A stretch of DNA of 64,000 nucleotides from Cordia subcordata (GCA_028554755.1 JAPTOF010000025.1:4637501-4701500), one strand, 5' to 3'; positions 48,320 through 59,711 are shown, numbered from the stretch's first letter. The notes: generated by a model not told the origin, from the sequence alone. Numbers and translations: made by a program.

Positions 48320-49210
48320 AGCTCGACCCAAAGACCCATGAAGAACTCGTGACCTGGCCTCGTGTTTGAATGAGATCCAACCATTGAATCTGAAATCCAA
48401 CAACACCACTGCGTTCTCCACATCTCGCCGATCCCAAGAGGCTGCTCCGATCTTGCTGTCGTGCAATATCTACTGTTGATCTCCACCTCACCATCGCATC
48501 TCTTTAAGCCGTCACCGCCGTGTTCTTCGGTCATCAAGCGCCGCATAATAGCTACCAAAGTATTCCTCATGATGTCGCAATTCTTTTGGTGTTTACCACG
48601 CATGTAACGGAGCCTCCTAACTCTATATGGCACTAACGCCGTCATCTTCAAGCTTTCCCCGGCCACCATACGCGACACCAGCATGACAAAAAGATTCCTC
48701 ATCTTTGGGCGACCAAACGGTACTTGCAACGCTGCGTTTAGTCACTTTAAATCACTGTTCACCATGGAAGTACAAATCCACGCCAATCCTAGCTCATGCC
48801 GATATCTTTTCTAGGCCCACGACAATACCATGAACCACATTCAAACTAAGATGGCTGCAACTGTTCTTGACGGTGATTTTTTTCGATGATGTCAGTGATT
48901 TCTAACAGCTCCTCCGTTTGTTTTCTTGCCAAATCTCATGCTAAGCTTTGTCCAAGATTTCCAAGAAGGTGTTTGGCTTTGCTTATTTGGTACTTATAAG
49001 TACCTAAATAGTTAAAAGTATGTAAGAGAGTACTTTTTTTAAGTACTTATGAGCACCCAAAATAAACAAATCAAACACCCTCCAAATCAGTTTTTGTTTT
49101 TTGTCAACAACCCAATAGGAGCACCAAAATCATGAAAAACACAAAATCTTTTGATGTGTTTTCACCCAATTGTCGTGCCCACTTCTCCAAACCAGACTTT
49201 GATACTAGTT
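48320..49210 (-). other. Interior of the non-autonomous LTR element, 5' part, with PBS
   Basis: On the minus strand the bases after the LTR read CTAGTATCAAAGTCTGG (about 49192-49208), a decayed iMet PBS (TGGTATCAGAGC). The rest shows no gag motif. The 148-codon minus ORF at 48729-48283 runs across the MULE boundary and inverted repeat, so it cannot be an ancestral gene. Confidence 0.6.
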
Positions 49211-49647
49211 TGTTGGGAATTCGGGGTGCTCGAAACAAAGATGAACAAAATAGAAAAAGATGTAAATACAATGGACACTAATATTTTTAACGTGGTTCGA
49301 TCTTCTATTTATGTAGGCAGACAAGAGAATTATACTATAATAAGAAAGAATACATCACACAGAGAGAGGGCTCGGGTCTTACGATCTCCTCACTCTCAAG
49401 GTCACTCGCTCCGTCTCTCATCTCTCTGCGTCTTTGTCTCACTCTAATACAATGGGCAAAGTCCCTATTTATAAAGTATAAAAAAATAACAAATATGGTA
49501 GTACTACGAATATAGTCATGCTACAAATATGATAAAAATAGAGACATAGTAGGAGAACAAAAAAGAAAGGACTACTAGTTTGGTTAGGACTAGGATTCTT
49601 ACAGTTTATATTCCTAAGGCGCCCAACTAAAATACGGACCATACTCA
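49211..49647 (-). repeat. 5' LTR of the non-autonomous minus-strand element
   Basis: 437 bp pairing with 38552-38984. The minus strand has TTTATAAATAGGGACTTTGC, a clear TATA box with downstream start region, confirming orientation. Flanking bases at the two ends (ATGGAAAT left, ATAGGAAT right) are a degenerate duplication of the Athila LTR site that reads ATAAGAAT in the other LTR. The 98-codon plus ORF at 49151-49447 is spurious. Confidence 0.85.
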
Positions 49648-50233
49648 ATAGGAATCTTATAGATTCTTATGGGAACGAATATAGATTAATTAACAGGACT
49701 ATAATTATTTAATTGATTCAAAATTGAGATAGATTATTCTACTAAGATAGTCTATGCCTTTATTCTCAATTAATTTTTAAGATTTATTAGATTAATTAGT
49801 AAAAAAATTGAGTGACAATTTTTGCCAACGAGACAAATTATGCCTTAACACCTCTAATTAATTAATCAAGGTGAATTAGAACTTGTAGCCTAATTCCATG
49901 TGCTTAACTAAAAATCTTGAAGTTGACAAACATGAATAGAATATTTCAATTACCTAATACCATTGATTGGGTTTTCTCACAAATTTAATCCTCTCAATTT
50001 TCATGGTTGATTTCTATAATTTTTTAGTTAATTATGACTTTCATTTAAATTAGTTTAATCTGATAATTGTCTTTATCTTGATATCCAATTTAGTTGATTT
50101 AAGTTCTTAGTTTGGTAACAATTCTTAGCATTGTGGTTCGACCCTTAAGTTGCATTCATGCAATAAAGAGGAAAATAATTTATTTTATTATTGACAATTT
50201 TACTTGGTATTTGTCCATACAACAATGTGATCA
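49648..50233 (+). repeat. Athila(+) 3' LTR, segment 3
   Basis: It resumes at GGAATCTTATAGATTCTTAT and aligns with 30498-31129 (AGATAGATTATTCTACTAAG, GAGGAAAATAATT, CCATACAACAATGTGATCA), ending TGATCA at 50233. Confidence 0.85.
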
Positions 50234-51058
50234 CGTAACCTTAAAGCGACATTGGCAAATTCGCATGACTTATCATAGACTTCACCATATTTAGTCAGTG
50301 TTTTGTCTTTCTCTCAGATACTACATTCTGCTTTGGAGTGTTTGATGATATCATTTGAGACACAATCCCATGTTGTGTGAAGTACTCTTTGAACTCACCT
50401 AGGAGGTATTCGCCATCGTGATTAGACCGAAAAGACTTTGATATGTGTTCTTAATTAACGCTCCGCCTTAATCTTTAACACTTTAAACTTTTCAAATGAT
50501 TTAGACTTGGATCACATTAGGTATACATAACGAAATCTTGAGTAATCATTAGTGAAGATGATGAAGTACTCATAACCTTCATGAGTTGGTTCACTCATAG
50601 CACCACACATATTATTGTATACCAATTCCAATAACTCATTTGCCCTCTGACCCCTAGAAGAAAATGGCCTTTTGTTCATCTTCTCTTTTAGGCAAGATAC
50701 ACACTAAGGTAATGGTTTGAGTTCTAATAAGCTTAAAGGCTTATTCCACCAATCTTAAAATCCTATTTAGGTTTATATGTCCTAAACATAGGTGCCATAA
50801 GTAAGTGTCATTGATAGATGGAACTTTCTTTTTTAAGAACTTGAGCATTCTTATTTTGTATTATGCATGCTATAGAGAATAGGGTATTAAAACAAGTTAT
50901 CATGTAATCTATTAGAACATATAATACTCCTATATCTGGCAATATAACAACCAGAATGGAAATTTATTGAATAACCACAATGTATCAAGTACATAACTAA
51001 AGTTAAATTCTTTCACATGTCTGGAACATATAAAACATTATTAATAATAAAATCCTAT
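50234..51058 (-). pseudogene. Outer copia: integrase and pre-integrase region (5' portion)
   Basis: The minus strand shows the integrase core end (FRSNHDGEYLLGEFKEYFTQ, HGIVSQMISSNTPKQNVVSE), the zinc-binding region with LWHLCLGHINLNRILRLVE near 50750-50790, and upstream LYVPD-like sequence near 51020-51040. It is colinear with 9840-11856: joining over the Athila(+) insertion restores the conserved G-Y-A-L-E stretch of copia integrase. Many stops. It is cut at 51058 by the Tat-like element. Confidence 0.82.
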
Positions 51059-51403
51059 TGATGTGGATTGGGCTATACCCTTTCCTAACCCTAACCCATA
51101 ATGGATTTACAGCCTAATAATAATAAAAAAGGCCACATGTCAGAATGGACACCCTTTAAAGATGAACAAGCCATTCCATCCAAAGATGGACAATCTCTCT
51201 CTCTCTCTCTCTCTTTCCTTCTTTAATACATTTAATCAATTAATACATACTAACTTAATCATCGAAGGAGCTAAAGCCAGACCCTCATCAGCATGTAGCC
51301 TTCCCTTGTAGGTCTATATACAACATCATCGGAAAAAAGGATTTTCCAATTACTTTGCTGAAGAAGATAACTATCACACTTTATCTAATTCTTTATAAGA
51401 TCA
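51059..51403 (+). repeat. 5' LTR of the Tat-like gypsy element
   Basis: 345 bp, TG...CA (TGATGTGGATTGGGC...AAGATCA), pairing with 62067-62427: TAATGGATTTACAGCC, CCATTCCATCCAAAGAT, (CT)n, TTTAATACATTTAATCA and GTGTAGCCTTC-like blocks. It lacks about 35 bp that include the TATAAATA box kept in the 3' copy. The left TSD is CCTAT (51054-51058). Confidence 0.9.
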
Positions 51404-51424
51404 GATTGACATCATTTGTGGGAA
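51404..51424 (+). other. Primer-binding site of the Tat-like element
   Basis: GATTGACATCATTTGTGGGA is a decayed form of the ATTGGCGCCGTCTGTGGGAA site of Tat/Ogre-type gypsy elements and begins immediately after the LTR. Confidence 0.75.
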
Positions 51425-51984
51425 ATGAGTAGTAATCCCATTGAGAACCACATGACCACATTATCTTATCTATAATGTCAATTGGTAAAGAAAGGAGAAG
51501 ATGTGGAGGCAGTCAGCCAGGATGTTCTGCCATTTACAAGCAATTCAAGGCCTATATTTGTATCAACACTTGAATGGCATATTCTTTTACAGGAAAGTAT
51601 ATTTGCTTATTTTAGAGTTCAATATTCTTTGTTCTTATGAGTTATGCTCTTATGTATGGGAAACACCTAATCTGCATGTATGCCCCTTAGTTTATGATCT
51701 TAGTTTATGATATTTCATGAAGGATTAAAGTTGGTGGTAAAAAAAAATAGACACCCAATTATTATAATGAAAAAAGTAACGCCTGTGGCCCAATAATGAG
51801 CTAAGTCGTATCGATTTAGCTCTGTATCATAAATTGCTCTAGGAATGGTACATGATTTCTTGTAAGGACCTCTCATGGTGGGCACAAGTAACGTGCGTGA
51901 ATATCTTTTGGAGTGGCTTTTTCATCTTCTTGATAGCTAGGCACCTTCGGTGGGTGGGACGCTTATTGTTCGAGAATAGCCAAT
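51425..51984 (+). other. Tat-like element interior, left part
   Basis: No gag motif could be read with confidence; stops are in every frame. It ends at CCAAT, the left TSD of the nested copia. The 69-codon ORF at 51501-51710 is doubtful. Confidence 0.5.
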
Positions 51985-52265
51985 TGTTAAAAAGTGGAAG
52001 AGGCTATTTTGAATATAGAGAGAATATATAAAACTTTATTATCTCTTCTAACTAGGGCTTCTACAACTGAAAGCTTTCACCCCTATATATAGGCTATTAT
52101 AGAAATCCAAAACTAAATAGGATTTGGTTAAACCAATTCTTTACATATTAAAATAGCTAATAGATTAATCCTAACTGGACTAGGAAAATAACCAATAAAC
52201 TAATCCTAATATATTTAGGACTCCTAAACATATCCAAATTCTAAATCAAGTTTATTTTTCTAACA
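51985..52265 (-). repeat. 3' LTR of the nested deleted copia
   Basis: 281 bp, TG...CA, visibly very similar to 55270-55549 (TTTATTATCTCTTCTAACT, TTTCACCCCTATATATAGGC, AAATAGGATTTGGTTAAACC). On the minus strand it is preceded by TTTATGAGGGGA, the PPT (about 52266-52277). Left TSD CCAAT. Confidence 0.92.
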
Positions 52266-52381
52266 TCCCCTCATAAACTTGATTTGATTCTCGTAACTCC
52301 AAGCAAAACTCTCAACTGGATGAACACATCATTCTTGTAGGGCTCTATGAGAATATCGGCAATCTCTCACATACACAATCT

Positions 52382-53085
52382 TCAATCACTTTTTTTTTTG
52401 CAACATATTCTCCAACTCTTTCGCCATTGCCCTTTTGAATTATCACCATAGTCAATGCCATCTCTTTGACTATGGCCTTTTGCAACCCATCTTGTCTTGT
52501 ATTTTTCTACTTCATTTTTTGTATTCCTCTTTATTTTGTAAACTGTCTTTACTCCAATGACTTTGTGTCCTTTGGGTAAAGTCGCAAGCTCCCAAGTATC
52601 ATTCTTCTTGACCATCTTGATCTTTTCATCCACAACTCCTCTCGACCTTTCGTTCTTGTCAGCTTCCTCAAATGTTATTAGCTCACAATCAGCATGGAGA
52701 CAAAGAGATTTAGATCTTCATTTAAATTTTGAGTTACTTTGTAGATCTCACTCAAACTTCTAAAGCGAGGAGCTCTTTCTTCAGGACTCGAACTTGTTGT
52801 AGAGGAGTTTCCTTGACCTATAATTGGAGATGGAGTTGGAGTTGCAGTTGGAGTTGGAACTGCACTTGAAGCTGGAGTAGGAATTGGAGAGATAGAATCC
52901 CTATTTGCTTCTACTTCTTGCTCTTGTAGAGGTAAGAATCTATCTTCTTTTTGCTCATTAGTGCCCCAATCCCATTCTGCTTCTTCATCAAATTGAATAT
53001 CTCTACTAATAATAATTCTTCCACTAATAGGATTGTAGAGCTTGTAACCTTTGGAGTGTCTATCGTTGCCAATAAAAACAAGCTT
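52382..53085 (-). pseudogene. Nested copia: integrase tail and N-terminal RT, then deletion
   Basis: The minus strand reads the post-integrase linker with repeated Pro/Thr residues (PTPASSAVPTPTATPTPSPI near 52810-52875). The RT start is at 52633-52382 (MVKKNDTWELATLPKGHKVI, GVKTVYKIKRNTKNEVEKYK, TRWVAKGHSQRDGIDY). It then jumps to unrelated bases and the PPT: RT fingers/palm and RNase H are missing. The element therefore cannot copy itself. Confidence 0.85.
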
Positions 53086-53468
53086 TTAACTCTTGTCATC
53101 AAACTTGGATTTAACTTGATCTGGAACATGAGCATAGGCTATGCATCCAAAAACTCGTAATTGCTTGATACCAGGCTTCTTTGTATACCAGGCTTCCAAT
53201 GGTGTCTTGTTACAAAAACTCTTTGTATAACAACGATTCAAAATATACACAGCACAATCAACAACTTCAGCCCAAAATTCTTTCAGCATTTCTTTGGTCT
53301 TCAACATGCTCCGTATCATCTCAAGAATCACTCTATTTTTTCTCTCAGCAACTCTATTCTGTTAAGGCGATCGAGGAAATATCAAAGGCCATCAAATAAC
53401 TTGATCTTCACAAAACCTTTCAAATTCTTTTGATGTGAATTCTCCGCCTCTATCAGATCTCAAAGCTT
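53086..53468 (-). pseudogene. Nested copia integrase C-terminal half
   Basis: 53331-53086 reads RSMLKTKEMLKEFWAEVVDC, AVYILNRCYTKSFCNKTPLE, GIKQLRVFGCIAYAHVPDQV, a typical copia integrase C-terminal half. 53332-53468 holds the RSDRGGEFTSKEFE and Q-N-R-V-A-E-R-K-N blocks in frames broken by a stop (about 53360) and frameshifts. Confidence 0.85.
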
Positions 53469-54827
53469 TTATCTTGTAACCACTTTTCTTTTCAACAAGG
53501 GCCTTAAATATCTTGAACTTCTCAAAGCTTCAGATTTTTCTTTTAGGAAATAGACCCAAGTTTTACGGCTATGATCATCAATGAAAAGAATAAAGTACTT
53601 ATTTTTACCATATGAACTTGGATTTATAGGCTCACAAATATCGGAATGGACAAGTTCAAGTGGCCTCCTTGCTCTTGATGTAGCCTCAAGTGGAAAACTT
53701 TTCCTAGCTTGTTTCCTAAGAAGACAATCTTCACTGATTTGCTCCGAATAATTGATGAGAGGCAATCCATTCACCATATTGTTTTTTGGCATCAAAGACA
53801 AATTTTCAAAATTTAAGTGCCCAAATCTCAAATGCCAAAACCAAGAAGTTTCTTTTACACAAGCTTTAAAATATTTTGCTGTATCATTCTGAATATTTAA
53901 TACAAACAATCTATTTCTTGTCATTGGCACTTTTGTTATCAAAACATTATTTTCATCCCTTATTGCACAATATTTATCTTCCAATAAAATTGTGTAATTT
54001 TTCTCAAGAAGTTGGCCAAGACTCAAAATATTACTTTTTAATTTTGGCACATAATAAACTTTAGAAATAAGACGATGCCTTCCATCGTTCAAACGGATTA
54101 GAATCTTACCTTTGCCTTCCACAGAGATCGTAGAGCCATCTCCAAATTTTATATTACGCTTGACAGTTTCATCGAGCTCTGCAAACATACTCCTTTTTCC
54201 ACTCATGTGACTACTAGCTGCTGTATCAAGATACCATGAAGTCCCATCTCCATTGGGTTCATCTTGATGAGCCATTAATAAGGTTATCTCCCCTTCTTCT
54301 TGTTTCTCTATGTAATTTGCTTTCTCAGCCACAACTTTTGGATTTTTTCTGCATTCATAAGAATAATGCCCAAATTTCTGACAATTGTAACATTGAATTG
54401 ACGATTTATCATACTTTCCTTTGCCTTTTCCATGCCCAGGTCCTTGTGTGTTGTTCTTTTCTTGATTGGATTGATTAAATCCTCCTCTTCCGCCACGTCC
54501 TTGCCCTTTTTGTCCATGACCACGACCACGACCACCTCCATATCCTTTTTGACCTCTATTATTATTGAAGTTTTCTTCTTTCTTCAAAGTAAGATTACTT
54601 TGAAGAACATTTTCAAGGACTTCCTTATCCTTCTTCTTATGTCTTTCTTCATGGGCTTGTAACAAACCCATAAGTTCATCAATGGACATGGTATCTAAAT
54701 CCTTTGATTCTTCAATGGCTACAACAATATATTCATATTTTGGATACAAAGAAAGAAGGATTTTTTCTACTACACAGACATCTTTCAAATCTTCTCGATA
54801 TCTTTTTAATTGATTGGAAACTACCAA
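53469..54827 (-). pseudogene. Nested copia gag(C)-protease-integrase(N), 452 open codons
   Basis: This is the longest open frame in the window. In order on the minus strand: gag core (NQLKRYREDLKDVCVVEKIL), a Gly/Arg-rich stretch (GYGGGRGRGHGQKGQGRGGR), a CX2CX4HX4C knuckle (CYNCQKFGHYSYECR), protease with WYLDTAASSHMSG (D-T-A-A-S), GAG-pre-integrase WHLRFGHLNFENL, and the integrase core with HSDICEP and FILFIDDHSRKTWVYFLKEK. The integrase zinc finger has lost a Cys (SEDCLLRKQ). The frame breaks at 53469, before the third catalytic residue. TNT1-94-like domain order. Confidence 0.93.
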
Positions 54828-55244
54828 AACTCTTGAAATCTAATATGATATAGATTTAGTATCATTCATATGGAGAGATTCAAACTCACCTCTTGAAGTT
54901 TGAAGATGAACCTTTTTCACCTTGTCAACTCCCTTTTGGGATTTTTGAAGAATCTCCCATGCTTCCTTCGTGGTAGTGGCACATAAGATCTACTCCAATA
55001 TCACTTCATCCAAACATAGATGGATGATAGAAAGGGCTTGTTGATCTTTCTTACGCGATCTTGTCAAAGCTTCCTTTTGAGCTTGAGTCAAGGCTGCATC
55101 TTCATCCTGTTCCGTGTAGCTTTTTTCTACAATCTCCCAAGCATCTTGAGAGCCAAGAAGGGCCTTTAAGCGAATTGCCCAGTTATCGTAATTATCCTTT
55201 GTCAGGCGAGGGAATTGAAACAGAAGCATCCCATTAGCCATCAT
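54828..55244 (-). pseudogene. Nested copia gag N-terminus
   Basis: ATG at 55242-55244, 25 bp after the PBS: LLFQFPRLTKDNYDNWAIRL, KALLGSQDAWEIVEKSYTEQ, SIIHLCLDEVILE then a stop at 54990. The same frame continues with TTKEAWEILQKSQKGVDKVK and RGEFESLHMNDTKSIS to a stop near 54840, upstream of the long ORF. Only two stops separate it from the next ORF, so it is young compared with other elements here. Confidence 0.9.
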
Positions 55245-55253
55245 ATTTACCTA

Positions 55254-55269
55254 CCTCTAGATACCAATT
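55254..55269 (-). other. Nested copia primer-binding site (tRNA-iMet type)
   Basis: Minus strand TTGGTATCTAGAGG immediately after the 5' LTR; it matches TGGTATCAGAG with one change in the core. Confidence 0.85.
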
Positions 55270-55549
55270 TGTTAGAAAGTAGAAAAGGCTATTTTGAATA
55301 TAGAGAAAATATATAAAACTTTATTATCTCTTCTAACTTGGGCTTCTACAATTGAGAGCTTTCACCCCTATATATAGGCTATTCTAGAAATCCAAAACTA
55401 AATAGGATTTGGTTAAACCAATCCTCTACATATTAAAATAGCTAATAGATTAATCCTAACAGGATTAAGAAAATAACCAATAAACTAATTCTAATATAAG
55501 TAGGACTCCTAAATATATCTAAATTCTAAATCAAGTTTATTTTCTAACA
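55270..55549 (-). repeat. 5' LTR of the nested deleted copia
   Basis: 280 bp pairing with 51985-52265. Minus-strand TATATATAGG box near 55368-55380. Right TSD CCAAC (55550-55554) versus CCAAT on the left (four of five). Confidence 0.92.
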
Positions 55550-56331
55550 CCAACAAGATATTGCTCATGCATCTCTCGAAGAGTAGGCATGCCAAAAAGC
55601 TCTCATTCACCTCAATGAATGAAACGAGTGAGGCATGTTTTAACTACGAAAAGGTACCCATGGCTTCCGCTTTAGAGAGTTGCTTCCATGCTTCTGCAGT
55701 CATTTGGAGCTAACCTGGAAGAACAAGCTTCATATCTTTTGATGAATAATCTTACACAATACGCTTGGAGTTGCATAAAGGAACTATGGGTAATAGCTGC
55801 ATGACAGCAGGAGGCTTTCCATTCATGGAAAGCTTTGTCAATATGTAACAAAGGTAATCTCACTGCCATCTTCGCACCGACGATATATGGTAAGGCCTGC
55901 GAAGAAGATGTCGGGGCACAAGCCATGATAGTTCTTGGAGAAGATATCAGTCTAGCTTTTCCCAATGGCAATGTTTTTTAGGATTTTCCTAATGGCATTC
56001 CTTTTCAAGCTTCTCTTGATGGCAATGTTTTTCAGGCTTTTCCTAACGACATTACCTTTCAGGCTCTTGCCGAAGGACTCCAAGATCCTTTGTAGATGAC
56101 ACATCAAGTGGCTATCACATGAGAACTTCAGCTATTGCAAAGACCATTTCCTGTGATTTGTTCGTGGTTTATCCTCCGAAGGCTTCCTCTTTGATAGTAA
56201 TAAGAAAAGATCTATGCATCATTGACGGAGACAACTTTTTACACCATATGAACAGGGACCATAAAGGATCAATCTTCTTCTTTCTCACATATTAGATTTT
56301 TATTCACTCACAATTTGTGTGCCCGATATCT
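55550..56331 (+). pseudogene. Tat-like element interior, coding-like, with 27-bp repeats
   Basis: A plus-strand frame from about 55830 reads HSWKALSICNKGNLTAIFAP and CEEDVGAQAMIVLGEDISLA, then runs into four 27-bp units (55955-56062). Each encodes a 9-residue repeat such as FPNGIPFQA, with a stop in the first unit. I do not recognize a gag or pol family. The minus ORF at 55971-55672 is probably antisense. Confidence 0.45.
55955..56062 (+). repeat. Four exact-length 27-bp tandem units
   Basis: Units at 55955, 55982, 56009 and 56036 each follow G-[CA]TTTTCCTAATGGCAT-T-CCTTTTCA-style wording with substitutions but no indels. The period is a multiple of three, as expected if once under coding constraint. 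A partial fifth unit starts at 56063. Confidence 0.85.
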
Positions 56332-57811
56332 TGTTAGAGTGTGACCCGAATTCCAAATCTAATTAAGTATTGGAGAGAATAAGAAGTCAATAAGAATAAA
56401 AGTACTTCAGATTATAGGATTCTTAATCCAAATAAGATTAGCATATATATTCTATAAATAAGACTTTCTATTGTGAGTTTAGTTGTCATGCACCAAAAGG
56501 TGGTTGTACCATGTATGGTCACAAAGAAATTATTTCTTTTGAGTAATAGAGAATTACTCTGTAGATGTAGGCCTTATCTAAACCACGTCAAAATCTTGTG
56601 TGTTTCTGTGTTATATTACTTCCGTTGTGCTATATGTGTTTATTGCCTTTATATCCTATGTATCTATGTGCACAATTCTTCCAACAATGTGGTATTAGAG
56701 CCTGGGACTGCACATAGATATGGCAATTGAAGGTGTCGTCAGAAAGTTGCTGCCATGACATATTTAGCAGTGATTGCCTACCAAAGTCATTAAACAAAAT
56801 AGTTAAAGAGTATAGTAGGGTGCACAATGGCTAATGCACCTGAGCTTAGTTATTTGATATGTCTGTGTGATTTATCAGAAGATGATGACACCAAAGAAGA
56901 AGCCAAAACTACAGCAATAGTCGGAGTAAGTTCAGGAATACCTATGCCAGAAATAGTGTGGTAGGTTCAAGAACACCTACAACAGAAAAAGTGTTGATGT
57001 TATATAAAGGTGTTATTGGCGATCGAGATCGTCATTGGCACCTTGGAGGAGACGAAGCAACAACATATCAAAGAAGATGAATACATCATTAGAGAAGCCA
57101 AAGATTAACATTGCCGAAGGTTTCATCAAGATAGGTTGGCACCAAAGCAATGAGAAGACAACCAGAAGGATATGGTCTGATCATACGCTTTAAATTGTTA
57201 GATGTTCTTCGAGTTATGATCTAATGGTCGTGATCAAGTGTGATGTGCAACTAGCGGAATTTATGAGCTTGAGTACATTAGAGAAATGGATCTTAAGAAC
57301 GGTCCAATATTGTTTTGTGCTTAAGGGATGATTTTTTGACGTCACAAATCCAAATTTGAAGACAAAATTGCCAAATTCCATCTACCTGTTGAAGTATTGA
57401 ATTTTGAAGATATTGATCAAGGGTTCAATACTTGGAATTTCTCATCAAAGGAGGAATTTGTTAGAGTATGACTCGAATTTCATGTCTAATTAAATATTGG
57501 AGAGAATAAGAAGTCAATAAGAATAAAAGTACTTTAGATTATAGGATTCCTAATCCAAATAGTATTAGCATATATATTCTATAAATAGGACTTTCTACCA
57601 TGAGTTTAGTTGTCGTACACCAAAAGGTGGTGTACCATATATGGTTACAAAGAAATTATTTCTTTTGAGTAATAAAGAATTACTTTGTGGATGTAGGCCT
57701 TAGCTGAACTACGTTAAATCTTGTGTGTTTCTGTGTTTTGTTGCTTTCGTTGTGCTATATGTGTTTATTGCCTTTATGTCCTGTGTATCTATGTGCATGA
57801 TCCTTTCAACA
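56332..57811 (+). mobile_element. TRIM (miniature LTR retrotransposon), 1.48 kb
   Basis: Two direct LTRs (56332-56686 and 57459-57811) enclose 772 bp. The PBS is TGGTATTAGAGCCTGGG (from 56690), the iMet type with one change; the PPT CAAAGGAGGAATT lies at about 57445-57457. Both flanks carry TATCT (56327-56331 and 57812-57816), a perfect TSD. The LTRs contain a TATAAATA box (56455-56462 and 57580-57587). The interior has no gag or pol motif, which with its size makes it a TRIM that needs enzymes from another copia. Confidence 0.93.
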
Positions 57812-57816
57812 TATCT

Positions 57817-59675
57817 TACATTCACCGAGCTTGGTTTATTGATTATAAGAATATCAAGCTCAATTCTGATAAGCTGTTATAGCTCTTTGGCATGAAAGAA
57901 TAGTGTTTATGGTCATGCCGTCCACACTTGTTATAAGCTACAGGGTTGAGAATTGAAGGCCGTGAAGACCCACGTGTTGGGAGTCAATTGAGTGTGTATT
58001 AATGAAAGGGATGAGGGATAAAACATATAGAGCCCAATCAGTCCTGCACCAGCCGCTTACATTTACTTCATGATTATATTTGTCGTAAGGATGCATGAGA
58101 TTTTGTTTTCTTGTTTTCCCTTTGCTTTTACTAATCTGTTAAACAGGCTGTCATCAATCACCAAATGATTCTCAATGTTAAGCATCTGATGGTGCTCTAT
58201 CCACCCGATGGATGTGCTTTCATGTTGCTACTTACTTTAATCGAGGGAGGTTAAGTTGGCCACGAGTACAATAGGCCATCACCGCATCATTAGTCATGAT
58301 CAGACGGCCGCATGTTTCCCATTGCTCTGTAGCAGCCTAGATCGGTCTACCATCCCCATGCTTGATGACCGTATGAGTGGTGGATTTGAGATTGATAGGT
58401 CTAAGCGGGCATAGTTCCTCGATGCTTTGTTCATGGGATGTTATCATGAGAACATAAAGTTCCTCTATTGTGCTGGCACGTATCCATCTCTTAGAGTATT
58501 ACAACTATGCAATGAGAATCGTCTTGCTGTTTTCATTCGTCTTTGTCAGTTTCGGGATGTTATGTGTTTCTCATCGAGTTGCTCCATCAGCTCGAACTTT
58601 CCCATCGGGTTGGGCTTGAAGCTTGTGTACATCGGTTCCACTCGTGGGTGCTTCTCATATCTTCTCTTGCATAAAGATGTGAATATGAACGCACTAGGAT
58701 ATGCACTGTGTCAATATACACTCTATGGTGATGGTGTGATTGATCAACCCATGGTGGCAAAGTCGGTGCCTATGGTTGTTGCTAAAATTTGCATGGCAAT
58801 TGTCGACGGGGCTTTCATTTTCTTTATTTCAACATTGTCGGCAGAAGCATCTCTATCATCCTGGTAGCAAGAAAGCATACGGACAAATCAAAGACCATGG
58901 ATGCTTGACCTACTCCCTGCCCATGGATCAGGGTTTCACAAACCTTATCGACGACCCGATGAGCACTGTGTCCCGAGGGGCTTCATGATGAGCACGCTTC
59001 TATCAATACAAATGTTGAGACGAAAAATTGTATGAAATTCCAGTACCATGATAATGCTTGGCACTTTTGACGCTTCGAGGGAAGGGAGAGAAAGTTCTTA
59101 CATGTTGATCAAACACTTAATTATCGAGGCACTCATTGTTTGTCTGCCCGATGACTCATTCATGTTCAATAAGCTCTGCTAAGAGCTGGGACTACTCCGG
59201 GGCCTCAATATATACCATTTTAGCTATTTTATCATATTACGTGCATGACTAAAGAGCCAAAATCCTATCAATCTATTGCTTACATCGCCCTCATCAGCTT
59301 AACGCTGGAGTAAGTCAAACCCCGATCATACCATAATCACTTGTTAAGATACGGCGCTATATATATCTATATTGCTCGAGCACTGAGTCTGGGTATTATA
59401 TATATTTGTATGCGAGGATGGTGGTGGAGGGCACGAGGCCATTGGAAAGAGGTCCAGATGAGACTTGAAATGGTCGAATTTGAGATAAGTACTCATCTTT
59501 AAACTTGGTAGTTATTACAAATAATGAGTGTGCATTTTGCATTTTATTCTACATGTTTAATGTTCAAAGAATAATAACGTGCATGGAATATTAACTTTTT
59601 CCTGCGTGAGGCATCTTTTTGCATATTTGTCGGCTTATCAGGCATTAGCATTGCGCAATGAGCAGACCTGAGTAC

Positions 59676-59711
<36 letters not shown>

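Noticed and set aside
48283..48729. 148-codon minus-strand ORF
   Set aside because: It crosses the MULE inverted repeat and target-site duplication, so its reading frame is a by-product of the insertion.
55672..55971. 99-codon minus-strand ORF
   Set aside because: Lies opposite a better plus-strand frame that continues into the 27-bp repeats.
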